From Halorientalis sp. LT38 (GTDB lineage Archaea > Halobacteriota > Halobacteria > Halobacteriales > Haloarculaceae), in the NCBI RefSeq assembly GCF_037031225.1, contig NZ_JAYEZN010000001.1, positions 868,001 to 932,000 on the forward strand: a stretch of DNA of 64,000 bases, given 5' to 3'. How positions within the stretch are numbered: position 1 is the stretch's first letter; the number at the start of each line of letters is the position of its first letter. Below the pieces are notes generated by a model. The model was not told the DNA's origin and searched no databases. It saw nothing but the letters and a program-made list of their open reading frames with translations. A program made the translations under genes and the position numbers. Below, in pieces: positions 50,269-58,650 of the stretch.

Positions 50269-51582
50269 GTGAGTACGACAGTTCCCTTCTCGATGATCGA
50301 GGAGGCGGTCCAGCACATCGAAACGGAGTTCCAGCCCTGGAACATCCAGGCCGAGATCGAGACGACGGCGACCATCGACCTCGATCGCCTGCGCGAGGCG
50401 GCGATCGTCGCCTGCTCGGTCCACCCGATCGCGGGGGCGCGCCAGCGGTCGACGGAGCTCACGGACTCGCGCTACGTCTGGGAGATCCCGGATGACACCT
50501 ACGAGGTCGACGTCGGGGCCATCGACGGCGAGGGCCGGGAACTCGAGGAGATCCAGAACAAGCTCTACTACCGGCGATTCGACCTGACAGAGGAACCGCC
50601 CTTCCGCCTGCTCGTGGTCCGGGGCGCCGGCATGGACGGCGGCGATCGGATGCTGTTGAGCATGAACCACGTCGCCGCCGACGGCGTCGGCACGCTGCGG
50701 ATCGCGCAGGCGCTCTGTGAGGCCTATCGCGGCGAGGAACCGATGCAGGACTCGGTGAGCTTCCGTGAGTCCAGGTCGATGCTGGAGGACCTCCGGCCGT
50801 CGTCGCTCGACGACGGGTTGAACCTGCTCGGGTCGGCGACCAGACAGCTCCAGAACGCGGTGGACTCGCCCACACGCATCGCGAAAGTCGGGGGCGACGA
50901 CGACCCCGGCTGGCGGTTCACCCGCCGGACGCTGGACGAGGAGCTGACGGCCAGATTGATCGGCGACCGGCCGGACGGCGTCTCGGTCAACGACGTGTTG
51001 CTGGCCGCGCTGCACATGGCCATCGCGGAGTGGAACGAGGAGCGCGGTGAGTCCGCGCGGAAGATCAGCGTCATGATGCCGATCAACCTCCGGCCCGACG
51101 ACTGGTTCTACCAGGTCGCCGCGATGTACTCCGTGTTCGAGAGCGTCGAAACCCGATCGCGACACCGGACCGACCACATGACGGCGGCGCGCGAGATCGC
51201 CGAGCAGACGGACGAACTGACGGAGCGCGACCGCGCCGCGGCCATGTACAAGATGCTCGAGATGCTGCCGCCGGGGCTGCCGGTGGAGCTGAAACGCCAG
51301 CTCCCGCGCCTGCTCCGTGGGCCCGGGCGGCGGCTGCTCGATACGGCCATGCTGTCGAACCTGGGCCGGATCCCGGCGATGCCGTCGCTGGAGGAAGACG
51401 CCGAGGAGCGCCCCTGGTTCTCGCCACCGGCCTGGCGCGGGACGCCGGTCGCCATCGGCGTCGCCACCTTCCAGGGCCGAGTCAACCTCTCCTTCCGGTA
51501 CCTGCGCAGCCAGTTCAGCCAGGAGGCGGGCGAGCAGTTCGCCGACCGCCTCGTCGACCACGTCGAGCGCGCCGTCGAGTGA
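50269..51582 (+). CDS. Condensation-domain-like acyltransferase
   Basis: A 437-aa protein of the condensation/WS-DGAT/PapA-type acyltransferase superfamily. The active-site motif is LSMNHVAADGVGTLRIAQALCEAY (about residue 127; HxxxDG with one His and the motif Asp), with the structural second half LLAALHMAIAEWNEERG, VMMPINLRPDDWFYQ and LSNLGRIPAMPS...TPVAIGVATFQGRVNLSFRY. It should transfer an acyl or similar group between carrier and alcohol/amine; the substrate is unknown. GTG 50269 is the start; an internal ATG eight codons later is possible. Confidence 0.8.
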   Translation: MSTTVPFSMIEEAVQHIETEFQPWNIQAEIETTATIDLDRLREAAIVACSVHPIAGARQRSTELTDSRYVWEIPDDTYEVDVGAIDGEGRELEEIQNKLYYRRFDLTEEPPFRLLVVRGAGMDGGDRMLLSMNHVAADGVGTLRIAQALCEAYRGEEPMQDSVSFRESRSMLEDLRPSSLDDGLNLLGSATRQLQNAVDSPTRIAKVGGDDDPGWRFTRRTLDEELTARLIGDRPDGVSVNDVLLAALHMAIAEWNEERGESARKISVMMPINLRPDDWFYQVAAMYSVFESVETRSRHRTDHMTAAREIAEQTDELTERDRAAAMYKMLEMLPPGLPVELKRQLPRLLRGPGRRLLDTAMLSNLGRIPAMPSLEEDAEERPWFSPPAWRGTPVAIGVATFQGRVNLSFRYLRSQFSQEAGEQFADRLVDHVERAVE

Positions 51583-51696
51583 CCGCCACCGCCCTCTCGC
51601 GGGCCGTGCCATCCTATGACAATATATTAATACTCCTTTTGCACAGACGAAATCAGATATCTGGACCCCGTTACCCGGGGATCAGAAACGGTTACC

Positions 51697-51711
51697 GAAA
51701 CGTTTAAATAA
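51697..51711 (+). promoter_or_regulatory. BRE and TATA box upstream of second TFB
   Basis: CGAAAC followed by GTTTAAATA forms a clear archaeal BRE/TATA element, ~90 nt before the ATG, in an AT-rich 214-nt region (51583-51796). A further AT-rich element, AATATATTAATA, lies at about 51621-51632. The leader would be roughly 60 nt. Confidence 0.65.
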
Positions 51712-51796
51712 TTTTCGCCGAAACCCATAATCTACCGACGACTGTCCGGGAATTTTCAGGTCGGACCCTGCCCGGATAGCATTTGCCTTCGTACCA

Positions 51797-52765
51797 ATGA
51801 GCGAGAACACGAGAGCGCGAACGCGCACGACCGAGGAGACGACAGAGACCGAGGACGAGGAGACGGAAGTGGACTGCCCGGAATGCAGTGGGCACCTCGT
51901 CATGGACAACGAGCACGGCGAGACCGTGTGCGAAGACTGCGGGCTGGTGGTGGAGGAAGACGAGATCGACCGCGGGCCGGAGTGGCGCGCGTTCGACGCC
52001 AGCGAGAAAGACGAGAAGTCGCGGGTGGGCGCCCCGACCACGAACATGATGCACGACAAGGGGCTCTCGACCAACATCGACTGGCGCGACAAGGACGCCT
52101 ACGGTAACTCCCTGGGCAGCCGACAGCGCCAGAAGATGCAGCGCCTGCGCAAGTGGAACGAGCGCTTCCGCACCCGCGACTCCAAGGAGCGCAACCTCAA
52201 GCAGGCCCTCGGCGAGATCGACCGCATGGCCTCCGCGCTGGGCCTGCCCGAGAACGTCCGCGAGACCGCGTCGGTCATCTACCGCCGCGCGCTCGACGAG
52301 GACCTCCTGCCGGGCCGCTCCATCGAGGGCGTCTCGACGGCCTCGGTCTACGCCGCCGCGCGCCAGGCCGGCGTGCCCCGCAGCCTCGACGAGATCACCG
52401 ACGTCTCACGCGTCGAGAAGAGCGAGATCGCCCGCACGTACCGCTACGTCGTGCGCGAGCTCGGCCTCGAAGTGAAGCCGGCCGACCCCGAGAGCTACGT
52501 CCCGCGCTTTGCCTCGTCGCTCGAACTCTCCGACGAGGCCGAACACCGCGCCCGCCAGCTCCTCCAGAACGCCAAGGAGCAGGGCGTCCACTCCGGGAAG
52601 TCGCCGGTCGGCCTCGCGGCGGCCGCGGTCTACGCCGCCGCCCTGCTGACCAACGAGAAGACGACTCAGGCCGCCGTGAGCGAGGTCGCCGACATCTCCG
52701 AGGTCACCATCCGCAACCGCTACCACGAGCTGCTGGAGGCCGAGCAGGACCTCCCGATGGCCTGA
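51797..52765 (+). CDS. tfb: Transcription initiation factor TFB (copy 2)
   Basis: A 322-aa TFIIB homologue. Zinc ribbon CPECSGHLVMDNEHGETVCEDCGLVV (about residues 27-52), linker [46 protein letters not shown], two cyclin repeats (about 125-215, 220-315) ending [21 protein letters not shown]. It differs from copy 1 at 16561 through the N-terminal acidic head and parts of both cyclin folds, so the two may recognise different promoters. Its strong BRE/TATA region suggests high expression. Confidence 0.95.
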   Translation: MSENTRARTRTTEETTETEDEETEVDCPECSGHLVMDNEHGETVCEDCGLVVEEDEIDRGPEWRAFDASEKDEKSRVGAPTTNMMHDKGLSTNIDWRDKDAYGNSLGSRQRQKMQRLRKWNERFRTRDSKERNLKQALGEIDRMASALGLPENVRETASVIYRRALDEDLLPGRSIEGVSTASVYAAARQAGVPRSLDEITDVSRVEKSEIARTYRYVVRELGLEVKPADPESYVPRFASSLELSDEAEHRARQLLQNAKEQGVHSGKSPVGLAAAAVYAAALLTNEKTTQAAVSEVADISEVTIRNRYHELLEAEQDLPMA

Positions 52766-52865
52766 GGAGGGCCGAGAATCGGCACGCAGGTCGTGGCCAA
52801 GCGCCCGCAAGTGGCTCTACCCTTTCTTTCCTCCGCGTGGCATACGGTAGCAGTGGTGAAACTGA

Positions 52866-53270
52866 ATGCACGAACCAGCGACTGAGATGCCGACCGTGAT
52901 GGACACGGACGCGGCGGTCGTCCAGCAGCAATCGGACTTCGGGGACGCGAGCGACTTCACGAAGTTCAGCGCGGAGCGGATGCAGTTCTCGGCCGGGACC
53001 GACATCGCCCCGCTACTGGAGGGCCTCGAGGACGACACCTGCCAGGTCCCCCACTGGGGATACGTGCTGTCGGGTGCGATGGACGTCACGTACGCCGACG
53101 GCACCGAGGAAGTGGACGCGGCGGGCGACCTGTTCTACTGGCCGCCGGGACACAGCGTGTCGGTCGACGAGGACTCGGAGATCGTCCTGTTCAGTCCCCA
53201 GGAGGAACACCGCGAGGTCTTCGACCACATGGCGGCGAAGATGGAGGACCCGGACGCCCCGTCTCCGTGA
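52866..53270 (+). CDS. Cupin-like domain protein
   Basis: A 134-aa cupin-type barrel: FTKFSAERMQFSAGTDIAPLLEGLEDDTCQVPHWGYVLSGAMDVTYADGTEEVDAAGDLFYWPPGHSVSVDEDSEIVLFSPQEEHREV. The PHWGYVLSG strand pair and GDLFYWPPGHSV keep the cupin core but the usual multi-His metal set is reduced. Metal binding is therefore uncertain. The first ATG is used; an internal ATG eight codons later is possible. The next gene follows 32 bases later. Confidence 0.75.
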   Translation: MHEPATEMPTVMDTDAAVVQQQSDFGDASDFTKFSAERMQFSAGTDIAPLLEGLEDDTCQVPHWGYVLSGAMDVTYADGTEEVDAAGDLFYWPPGHSVSVDEDSEIVLFSPQEEHREVFDHMAAKMEDPDAPSP

Positions 53271-53302
53271 GCTAGAAAAGGGGGCCGGGCGTCCCCACCC
53301 GC

Positions 53303-54349
53303 ATGGAGACCGAGCACAGGGTCGTCCTCGGCGACGCGCGGTCGATGGACGCCGTCGCGGACGACGCTGTCGACCTCGTGGTGACCTCGCCCCCCTACCC
53401 GCTGGTCGAGCAGTGGGACGACCTCTTCGCCGACCTCGACCCCGCTATCGAGAGTGCCCTGGCCGACGGCGACGGCGATCGCGCGTTCGGGCTGATGCAC
53501 GACGTCCTCGAGTCGGTCTGGAGCGAACTCGAACGCGTCCTCGCGCCCGGCGGGATCGCCTGCGTCAACGTCGGCGACGCGACTCGCACCGTGGACGGCG
53601 AGTTCGAGCTGTGGCCCAACCACGTCGAGATCGTGCGCCGGATGCGCGATCTGGGATTCTCCACGCTCCCCGAACTCCTCTGGCGCAAACCCACGAACAG
53701 CCCGAGCAAGTTCATGGGCTCCGGTACCTTGCCGCCCAACGCCTACCCGACGCTCGAACACGAGCACATCCTCGTCTTCCGCAACGGCGATCTCCGCTCG
53801 TTCCCGCCGGGCGACGACGACCGGTACGAGAGCGCGTACTTCTGGGAGGAGCGCAACGAGTGGTTCTCGGACCTGTGGGAGATCCGCGGCGAGGACCAGC
53901 GCCTCGCGGCCGACGACGGGGCACGCGAGCGATCGGCCGCCTACCCGCTCGAGATCCCGCTCCGGCTGATCCGGATGTTCTCGACGTATGGGGACCAGGT
54001 TCTCGATCCGTTCCTCGGCACCGGGACGACGACCGTCGCCGCGATGGTCGCCGGGCGCGAGTCGGTCGGCTACGAACTCGATCCCGCCTTCGCCGAGGCC
54101 ATCGGCGACGCCACTGCGCGGGTGCCGCCCCTCTCCGAGCGGCTGGCGGAAGAGCGACTCGACGCCCACCGGGAGTTCGTCGACCGCCGTCGCGCCGCCG
54201 GCGAGTCGCTGGGCTACGAGGCCGAGAACTACGACTTCCCCGTGACGACGAAACACGAGCGACGGCTGCAACTCTATGCGGTCAGCGACGTCGACCGCGA
54301 CGAGACCGCCGACGGTCACCGCTATCTGGCGACACACGACCCCTACTGA
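53303..54349 (+). CDS. zim: DNA methyltransferase, probable CTAG-specific (Zim type)
   Basis: A 348-aa beta-class site-specific DNA methyltransferase. Motif IV is TSPPYP (about residues 28-33), typical of N4-cytosine methylation, and the SAM motif is DPFLGTGTTTVAAM (about residue 235). HEHILVFRNGD and PSKFMGSGTLPPNAYPTLE lie between. Gene type and synteny with AglD, as in Haloferax, point to the conserved haloarchaeal CTAG methylase Zim. No restriction partner is next to it, so it is an orphan methylase. Specificity is inferred, not shown. Confidence 0.82.
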   Translation: METEHRVVLGDARSMDAVADDAVDLVVTSPPYPLVEQWDDLFADLDPAIESALADGDGDRAFGLMHDVLESVWSELERVLAPGGIACVNVGDATRTVDGEFELWPNHVEIVRRMRDLGFSTLPELLWRKPTNSPSKFMGSGTLPPNAYPTLEHEHILVFRNGDLRSFPPGDDDRYESAYFWEERNEWFSDLWEIRGEDQRLAADDGARERSAAYPLEIPLRLIRMFSTYGDQVLDPFLGTGTTTVAAMVAGRESVGYELDPAFAEAIGDATARVPPLSERLAEERLDAHREFVDRRRAAGESLGYEAENYDFPVTTKHERRLQLYAVSDVDRDETADGHRYLATHDPY

Positions 54350-54453
54350 GCGGCGGTTCGGTGTGGTGCCGGACCGCGGTTCCGGCGTGGATCGCCCGCA
54401 GCGCGGGCTGTCGAGTGGATAGCTTTTTGTCCGGACTCGGCCCTACCGGGCGT

Positions 54454-55143
54454 ATGGACTTCGAGTCGTTCGTGCTGGCGGCGGCGACGGCCGACCTGGG
54501 GGACGAGCCCGCCGCCCGCGAGCACGCCGACGCCGTCGAGTTCCGGCTGGATCTGGCTGACGAGCCGCTGGCCGCGCTCGATGCGTACGATGGGGAGTTG
54601 CCGCTGATCGCCACCAACCGCGCCGACTTCGAGGGGGGTGAGGCCGCGGACGATGCCGATCGGCTGGCAGCGCTCCGGACCGCCGTCGAGTACGACTTCG
54701 TCGAGGCGGTCGACGTGGAACTGCAGACGGCCGCCGACGGCGACGGCGACCTGGTGATCGAACACGCACGCGAGCACGACGCGGCGGTGATCGTCTCGAC
54801 GCACGACTTCGCGACGACGCCCGACCCGCCGAAGCTCCGGCAGTTGCTCGACCGGGCCTGCGACTACGGCGACGTGGGGAAACTCGCCGTGACGGCCCGC
54901 TCGCCCGACGACGTGCTCGAACTGCTGGCGGCGACCCGGGCCTCCGTCGCCGGCGGCGACCGCGTCGCGACGATGGCGATGGGCGAACCCGGTCGCCACT
55001 CCCGGGTCGTCGCGCCGCTCTACGGCTCGAAGATCGGCTACGCGCCCGTCGATCCGGCCGACGCGACCGCCCCCGGCCAGTACGACCTGGCGACGCTCCG
55101 GAGACTCGTGGACGACCTCAGTGCGCGGCCGACCGACGACTGA
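54454..55143 (+). CDS. aroD: 3-dehydroquinate dehydratase, type I
   Basis: The 229-aa Schiff-base enzyme converts 3-dehydroquinate to 3-dehydroshikimate. Type I motifs: ADAVEFRLDL (substrate Glu/Arg), VIVSTHDFATTPDP (catalytic His), GKLAVTARSPDDV (catalytic Lys), MAMGEPGRHSRVVAPLYGSKIGYAPV with the substrate-binding Arg/Ser. Shorter than bacterial AroD (about 250) but usual for archaea. It lies on the opposite strand 2.1 kb from dehydroquinate synthase II. ATG 54454 is selected from within a longer open frame. Confidence 0.92.
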   Translation: MDFESFVLAAATADLGDEPAAREHADAVEFRLDLADEPLAALDAYDGELPLIATNRADFEGGEAADDADRLAALRTAVEYDFVEAVDVELQTAADGDGDLVIEHAREHDAAVIVSTHDFATTPDPPKLRQLLDRACDYGDVGKLAVTARSPDDVLELLAATRASVAGGDRVATMAMGEPGRHSRVVAPLYGSKIGYAPVDPADATAPGQYDLATLRRLVDDLSARPTDD

Positions 55144-55239
55144 ACGGCCGGGAACGGGCTCGTGCGGGCCGCACGGGTCCGATCGCGGCGATCGCGAAGG
55201 CGGAACCTTTTCAATCGCGCGACACGGACGTTCGACCTA

Positions 55240-55653
55240 GTGGCTGAAAGCTCCCGGAAACGGCCGATACTCGCCGCCGTCCTGGGTCTGCTCTACCCCG
55301 GACTGGGTCACGTCTACCTGCGGGAGTGGGTGCGGGCGTTGCTCTGGTTCGGCCTCATCGTCCTGACCGGGTCGCTGTTGATCCCCGACTCGGTCTACCC
55401 GTCGACGTTGACCGTCGACTCGCTCATGGCGATGTCCGAGGCGATGCCCCTCGAGGCGCTGGTGGCGCTCTCGGCCGTTACGGGGATGAACATGGTCGAC
55501 GCCTACGTCCTGGCCTCGCGGAACAACCGGACCAGCCAGCGCGTCGCCGAGGGCGGCCAGTGTCCGAGTTGCGGCCGCGAGGTCGACCCCGACCTCGAGT
55601 TCTGTCACTGGTGTACGACCGAACTCCAGGGGAGCGTCGACGCGGAGAACTGA
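55240..55653 (+). CDS. Membrane protein with C-terminal zinc ribbon
   Basis: A 137-aa protein: RPILAAVLGLLYPGLGHVYLREWVRALLWFGLIVLTGSLLI gives two helices (about residues 8-28 and 33-50) of the LYPGLGHxYL type, then a third weak helix (LEALVALSAVTGMNMVDAYVLA) and a C-terminal zinc ribbon CPSCGREVDPDLEFCHWC. The family resembles DUF7575 (from memory). GTG start 55240 is chosen because the upstream frame is Arg-rich. It ends two bases before the convergent aldehyde dehydrogenase. Confidence 0.75.
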   Translation: MAESSRKRPILAAVLGLLYPGLGHVYLREWVRALLWFGLIVLTGSLLIPDSVYPSTLTVDSLMAMSEAMPLEALVALSAVTGMNMVDAYVLASRNNRTSQRVAEGGQCPSCGREVDPDLEFCHWCTTELQGSVDAEN

Positions 55654-55654
55654 C

Positions 55655-57169
55655 CTACATCGGGAACTGGCGCGGTTCGCGCTGGACCGAGATCCACTTC
55701 GTCTCCGTCAGCTCGCGCATGATCGCGTCCCCGTGGAACCGGCCGATCCCCGAGGCCTTCATCCCGCCGAAGGGCACGTTCGGCTCCTCGTTGATCGGCT
55801 GATCGTTGACGTGGACCATCCCCGCGTCGATGGCGTCCGCGACGTCCTCGGCGCGGTTGCGGTCGCCCGACCAGACCGACGCCGCCAGACCGTACTCCGT
55901 CGCGTTGGCCAGTTCGATCGCCTCCTCGTCGTCTTCGACCGGGATGATCGGTGCGACCGGCCCGAAGTGCTCGTTGCAGGCCGCGGTCATCTCCTGCTCG
56001 ACGTCCGAGAGGACCGTGGGCTCGACGACCAGCGAGTCCTCGACGCCGTCGACGTCGACCGTCCCGCCGCCGGTCTCCAGCGTCGCGCCCTGCTCGACCG
56101 TCTCCTCGACGTACGCGAGGATCTGGTCGCGCTGTGACTCGTTGATGATCGGCCCGACGATGTTGCCCTCGTGGGCACTCCCTTTCGGGAGCAACTCCGC
56201 TTTCTCGACCATGCCGGCGACGAACTCGTCGTAGATCGACTCGTGGACGAGGTGGCGGTTGATCGAGATGCAGACCTGTCCCTGGTGAGAGAAGGTCCCG
56301 AAGGCGCTCCCGGAGAGGGCGTTCTCCAGGTCGGCGTCTTCGAGGACGACGTTGGGGCCGTTGCCGCCCAGTTCCATCGCGGGGAAGGCCAGCGTGTCGA
56401 CGGCCTGCTTCGCCACCTGCCGGCCCACGTCGGTCGACCCGGTGAAGGCGACCACGTCCACGTCGGGATGGCCCGCGACGCGGTCGCCGATCTCCGAGCC
56501 CCTGCCGGGGACGACGTTGACGAGGCCCGGGGGCGCGCCGGCAAGCTCGAACAGTTTGGCGATCACGAGGCCGCTCGTGACCGGCGTGTCCGAGGCCGGC
56601 TTGATCACGACACCGTTGCCCAGCGCGACCGCGGGCGCGACCGCCCGGATCGAGAGGTGCAACGGGAAGTTCCACGGCGGGATCACCGCGACGACGCCCG
56701 CCGGCTCGCGCTTGACGAGGTTCTCCTTGCCCGCGATGGTCGACTCGCGCACGTCGCCGCCGGCCCGCGAGGGGTAGGTGGCGGCCTCGGCCACGTCCGC
56801 CGCCGCCGTCTGGAACTCGACGGTGCTCTTGAGCTGTGCGCTGCCCGACTCGGTGACGAGCAGTTCCTGCAGTTCGTCCTCGTACTCCTCGAGCAAGCCA
56901 GCGACGCGCTGGAGGAGTTGTGCCCGTTGATCGGGGGCCTTCTCGGCCCAGCGCTCCTGGGCGCGTTTCGCCGCCGCGAACGCGTCGTCGACGTCCGCCG
57001 TGGTCCCCGCCGGGACCCGCGTCCACTCCTCGCGCGTGGAGGGATCCGTGACCGAGAGCTCCTCACGGTCGCCCGGCCCGTGCCAGTCGCCGTCGACGTA
57101 GAGGCAGTTCCAGTCCGCGTCCGCGGACAGGTCCGGTTCCGCTCGCTCGGTCTGGGGCGTCTGTGCCAT
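55655..57169 (-). CDS. Aldehyde dehydrogenase (NAD(P)+)
   Basis: A 504-aa ALDH-superfamily enzyme. Seen are VVAVIPPWNFPLHLSIRAVAPAVALGNGVVIKPASDTPVTSG (cofactor and oxyanion Asn), FTGSTDVGRQVA, catalytic Glu in FPAMELGGNGP, catalytic Cys in GTFSHQGQVCISINRH, and EHFGPVAPII. Substrate is unknown; the pattern resembles salicylaldehyde/benzaldehyde-type ALDH. ATG 57169 fits the family start. It runs into the convergent zinc-ribbon membrane gene and may be cotranscribed with the upstream dehydroquinate synthase II gene. Confidence 0.9.
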   Translation of the reverse strand: MAQTPQTERAEPDLSADADWNCLYVDGDWHGPGDREELSVTDPSTREEWTRVPAGTTADVDDAFAAAKRAQERWAEKAPDQRAQLLQRVAGLLEEYEDELQELLVTESGSAQLKSTVEFQTAAADVAEAATYPSRAGGDVRESTIAGKENLVKREPAGVVAVIPPWNFPLHLSIRAVAPAVALGNGVVIKPASDTPVTSGLVIAKLFELAGAPPGLVNVVPGRGSEIGDRVAGHPDVDVVAFTGSTDVGRQVAKQAVDTLAFPAMELGGNGPNVVLEDADLENALSGSAFGTFSHQGQVCISINRHLVHESIYDEFVAGMVEKAELLPKGSAHEGNIVGPIINESQRDQILAYVEETVEQGATLETGGGTVDVDGVEDSLVVEPTVLSDVEQEMTAACNEHFGPVAPIIPVEDDEEAIELANATEYGLAASVWSGDRNRAEDVADAIDAGMVHVNDQPINEEPNVPFGGMKASGIGRFHGDAIMRELTETKWISVQREPRQFPM

Positions 57170-57280
57170 CAACGAGTATCCGTTACGAACAGCCAAAAAC
57201 ACCGAGGTAGCGGAAACACTGTCGGTTACGTGCGAGCTGGGAAAAACGGGTTCGGAACTGAAGCGGCGCGGGGAAACGCC

Positions 57281-58447
57281 CTATTTTTCGATGATGCTCT
57301 CGTCGACGGCCTCGCCGAAGTGCCGGGCGGTGTCCTCGTAGTAGACCTTCATCTCGTCGCCGACCTCCAGGTCGGTGACCGCTTTGCGGCCGTCGCGGGT
57401 GGGCACCTTGATCGTCTCGGCGTTCTGGAGCAGCGTCTCGATGCGGTCGCCCGACTCGGTCTCGGCCTGGACCCGGAACATCGGTCGTTTCTCGATCTTG
57501 ACGCGGCCGACGATGGCCTCACGGGTGTTGCCGTCGACGTCGACGACCTGCACCTCGTCGCCGCTCTGGAGCTCAGAGAGGTACTTCGTCTCGCCGCCGG
57601 GCGTGCGGACGTAGGCGTGGACCGCGCCGGCGTTGACCCGGAAGGGCCGCGAGGCGACGTAGGGCGATTCGGCGGTTTCTGCGTGGACGAAGAAGAGACC
57701 GCGGGACATCGAGCCGACGAGCATTCCCTCGTCGTGTTCCATGAGGTTGCCCGTGTCGACGCAGACCCGGTCGGCGGACCCGGTCTGCTCGATGGTCGTG
57801 ACCTCGGCCCACTGGAGGTCGACGGACTCGCGCTGGGTCTCGTCGCGGACGTCGACGGTCTTGCGGATCTCGTCCGGGTCGTCGGTGTCCAGCAGGACGC
57901 CGTCCGAGCCGAGTTCGAGCGTCTCGAAGGCGGTCCGGGCCTCGTCGGCGGTCTGGACGCCGGCGATCAGGTCGGTCTCCGACCCGATGCGAGCGATCAG
58001 GTTCTCGAGGGGGATGATCTGCCAGTCCTCGCCGACGACCAGCGTGTACTCGGCCTCGGTGGCGACGGCCTCGGCGAAGGCCTCGTAGTCCTCGTTCAGG
58101 ATGCGGACGTACCCGCCCTGGGGGCCTTCGCCGTTCGATCGCAGCGAGGAGAGGTCGGCCGACCCGGAGAAGTCGGTGGGGAGGTCGACGGTGCCGTCGC
58201 CCTCGCCGTCCTTGCCGACGACGACCGCGTCGGCGTCGGTTTCGTTCGCTTCGGCGTCCATGACGTGGACGTCGCCGTTCGAGAAGGCGGCGACGTTCAC
58301 CTCGCCGAGTTCGCGGACGCGCTCGACGTCGGCCTCGTCGACCAGCACCCAGTCGACGCCGGCCTCGAGGCCCGCCGTGACGCGGCGCTTGCGGGCCTCC
58401 CAGTCGCCGACCTCGTCGTCGGCTTTCAACCACACGGAACGTGTCAT
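57281..58447 (-). CDS. 3-dehydroquinate synthase II (archaeal)
   Basis: The 388-aa enzyme oxidatively deaminates and cyclises 2-amino-3,7-dideoxy-hept-6-ulosonate to 3-dehydroquinate, in the archaeal shikimate route. Family features: TRSVWLKADDEVGDWEARKRRVTAGLEAGVDWVLVDEAD, LENLIARIG, VLLDTDDPDEIRKTV, VCVDTGNLMEHDEGMLVGSMSRGLFFVHAETAESPYVASRPFRVNAGAVHAYV and VGRVKIEKRPMFRVQAE. AroD (54454) and the preceding enzyme (62726) are also in the window. A tandem hairpin repeat lies directly upstream. Confidence 0.92.
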   Translation of the reverse strand: MTRSVWLKADDEVGDWEARKRRVTAGLEAGVDWVLVDEADVERVRELGEVNVAAFSNGDVHVMDAEANETDADAVVVGKDGEGDGTVDLPTDFSGSADLSSLRSNGEGPQGGYVRILNEDYEAFAEAVATEAEYTLVVGEDWQIIPLENLIARIGSETDLIAGVQTADEARTAFETLELGSDGVLLDTDDPDEIRKTVDVRDETQRESVDLQWAEVTTIEQTGSADRVCVDTGNLMEHDEGMLVGSMSRGLFFVHAETAESPYVASRPFRVNAGAVHAYVRTPGGETKYLSELQSGDEVQVVDVDGNTREAIVGRVKIEKRPMFRVQAETESGDRIETLLQNAETIKVPTRDGRKAVTDLEVGDEMKVYYEDTARHFGEAVDESIIEK

Positions 58448-58487
58448 GTGTGCCCTCTCACAGGCGCCCCGCTTGAACATGACGGCT

Positions 58488-58650
58488 CCCGGCGACACTC
58501 GCCGCCGTCACTTTGCCCGGCGAAACACTCGCCGTCACTATCCCCGGCGAAACACTCGCCGTCACTATCCCCGGCGACACTCGCCGTCACTATCCCCGGC
58601 GACACACGCCGCCGTCACTTTGCCCGGCGACACACGTCGCCGTCACTACC
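58488..58650. repeat. Six tandem 25-28-bp hairpin units
   Basis: Units begin at 58488, 58516, 58543, 58570, 58595 and 58623. Each starts CCCGGCGA, then 2-8 variable bases, then (T)CGCCG and TCACT(A/T). CGGCGA pairs with TCGCCG in most units, giving one small hairpin per unit. Units 2 and 3 are identical. The last unit covers the stop codon of the DHH gene. There are no spacers, so this is not a CRISPR array. Confidence 0.85.

Noticed and set aside
47623-51612. 1329-aa reading frame on the minus strand
   Set aside because: It overlaps four well-supported genes; its length comes from the high GC content (few stop codons) and its sequence has no domain.
58488-58650. CRISPR array
   Set aside because: The units are directly tandem with no unique spacers and are only 25-28 bp; no cas gene is nearby.
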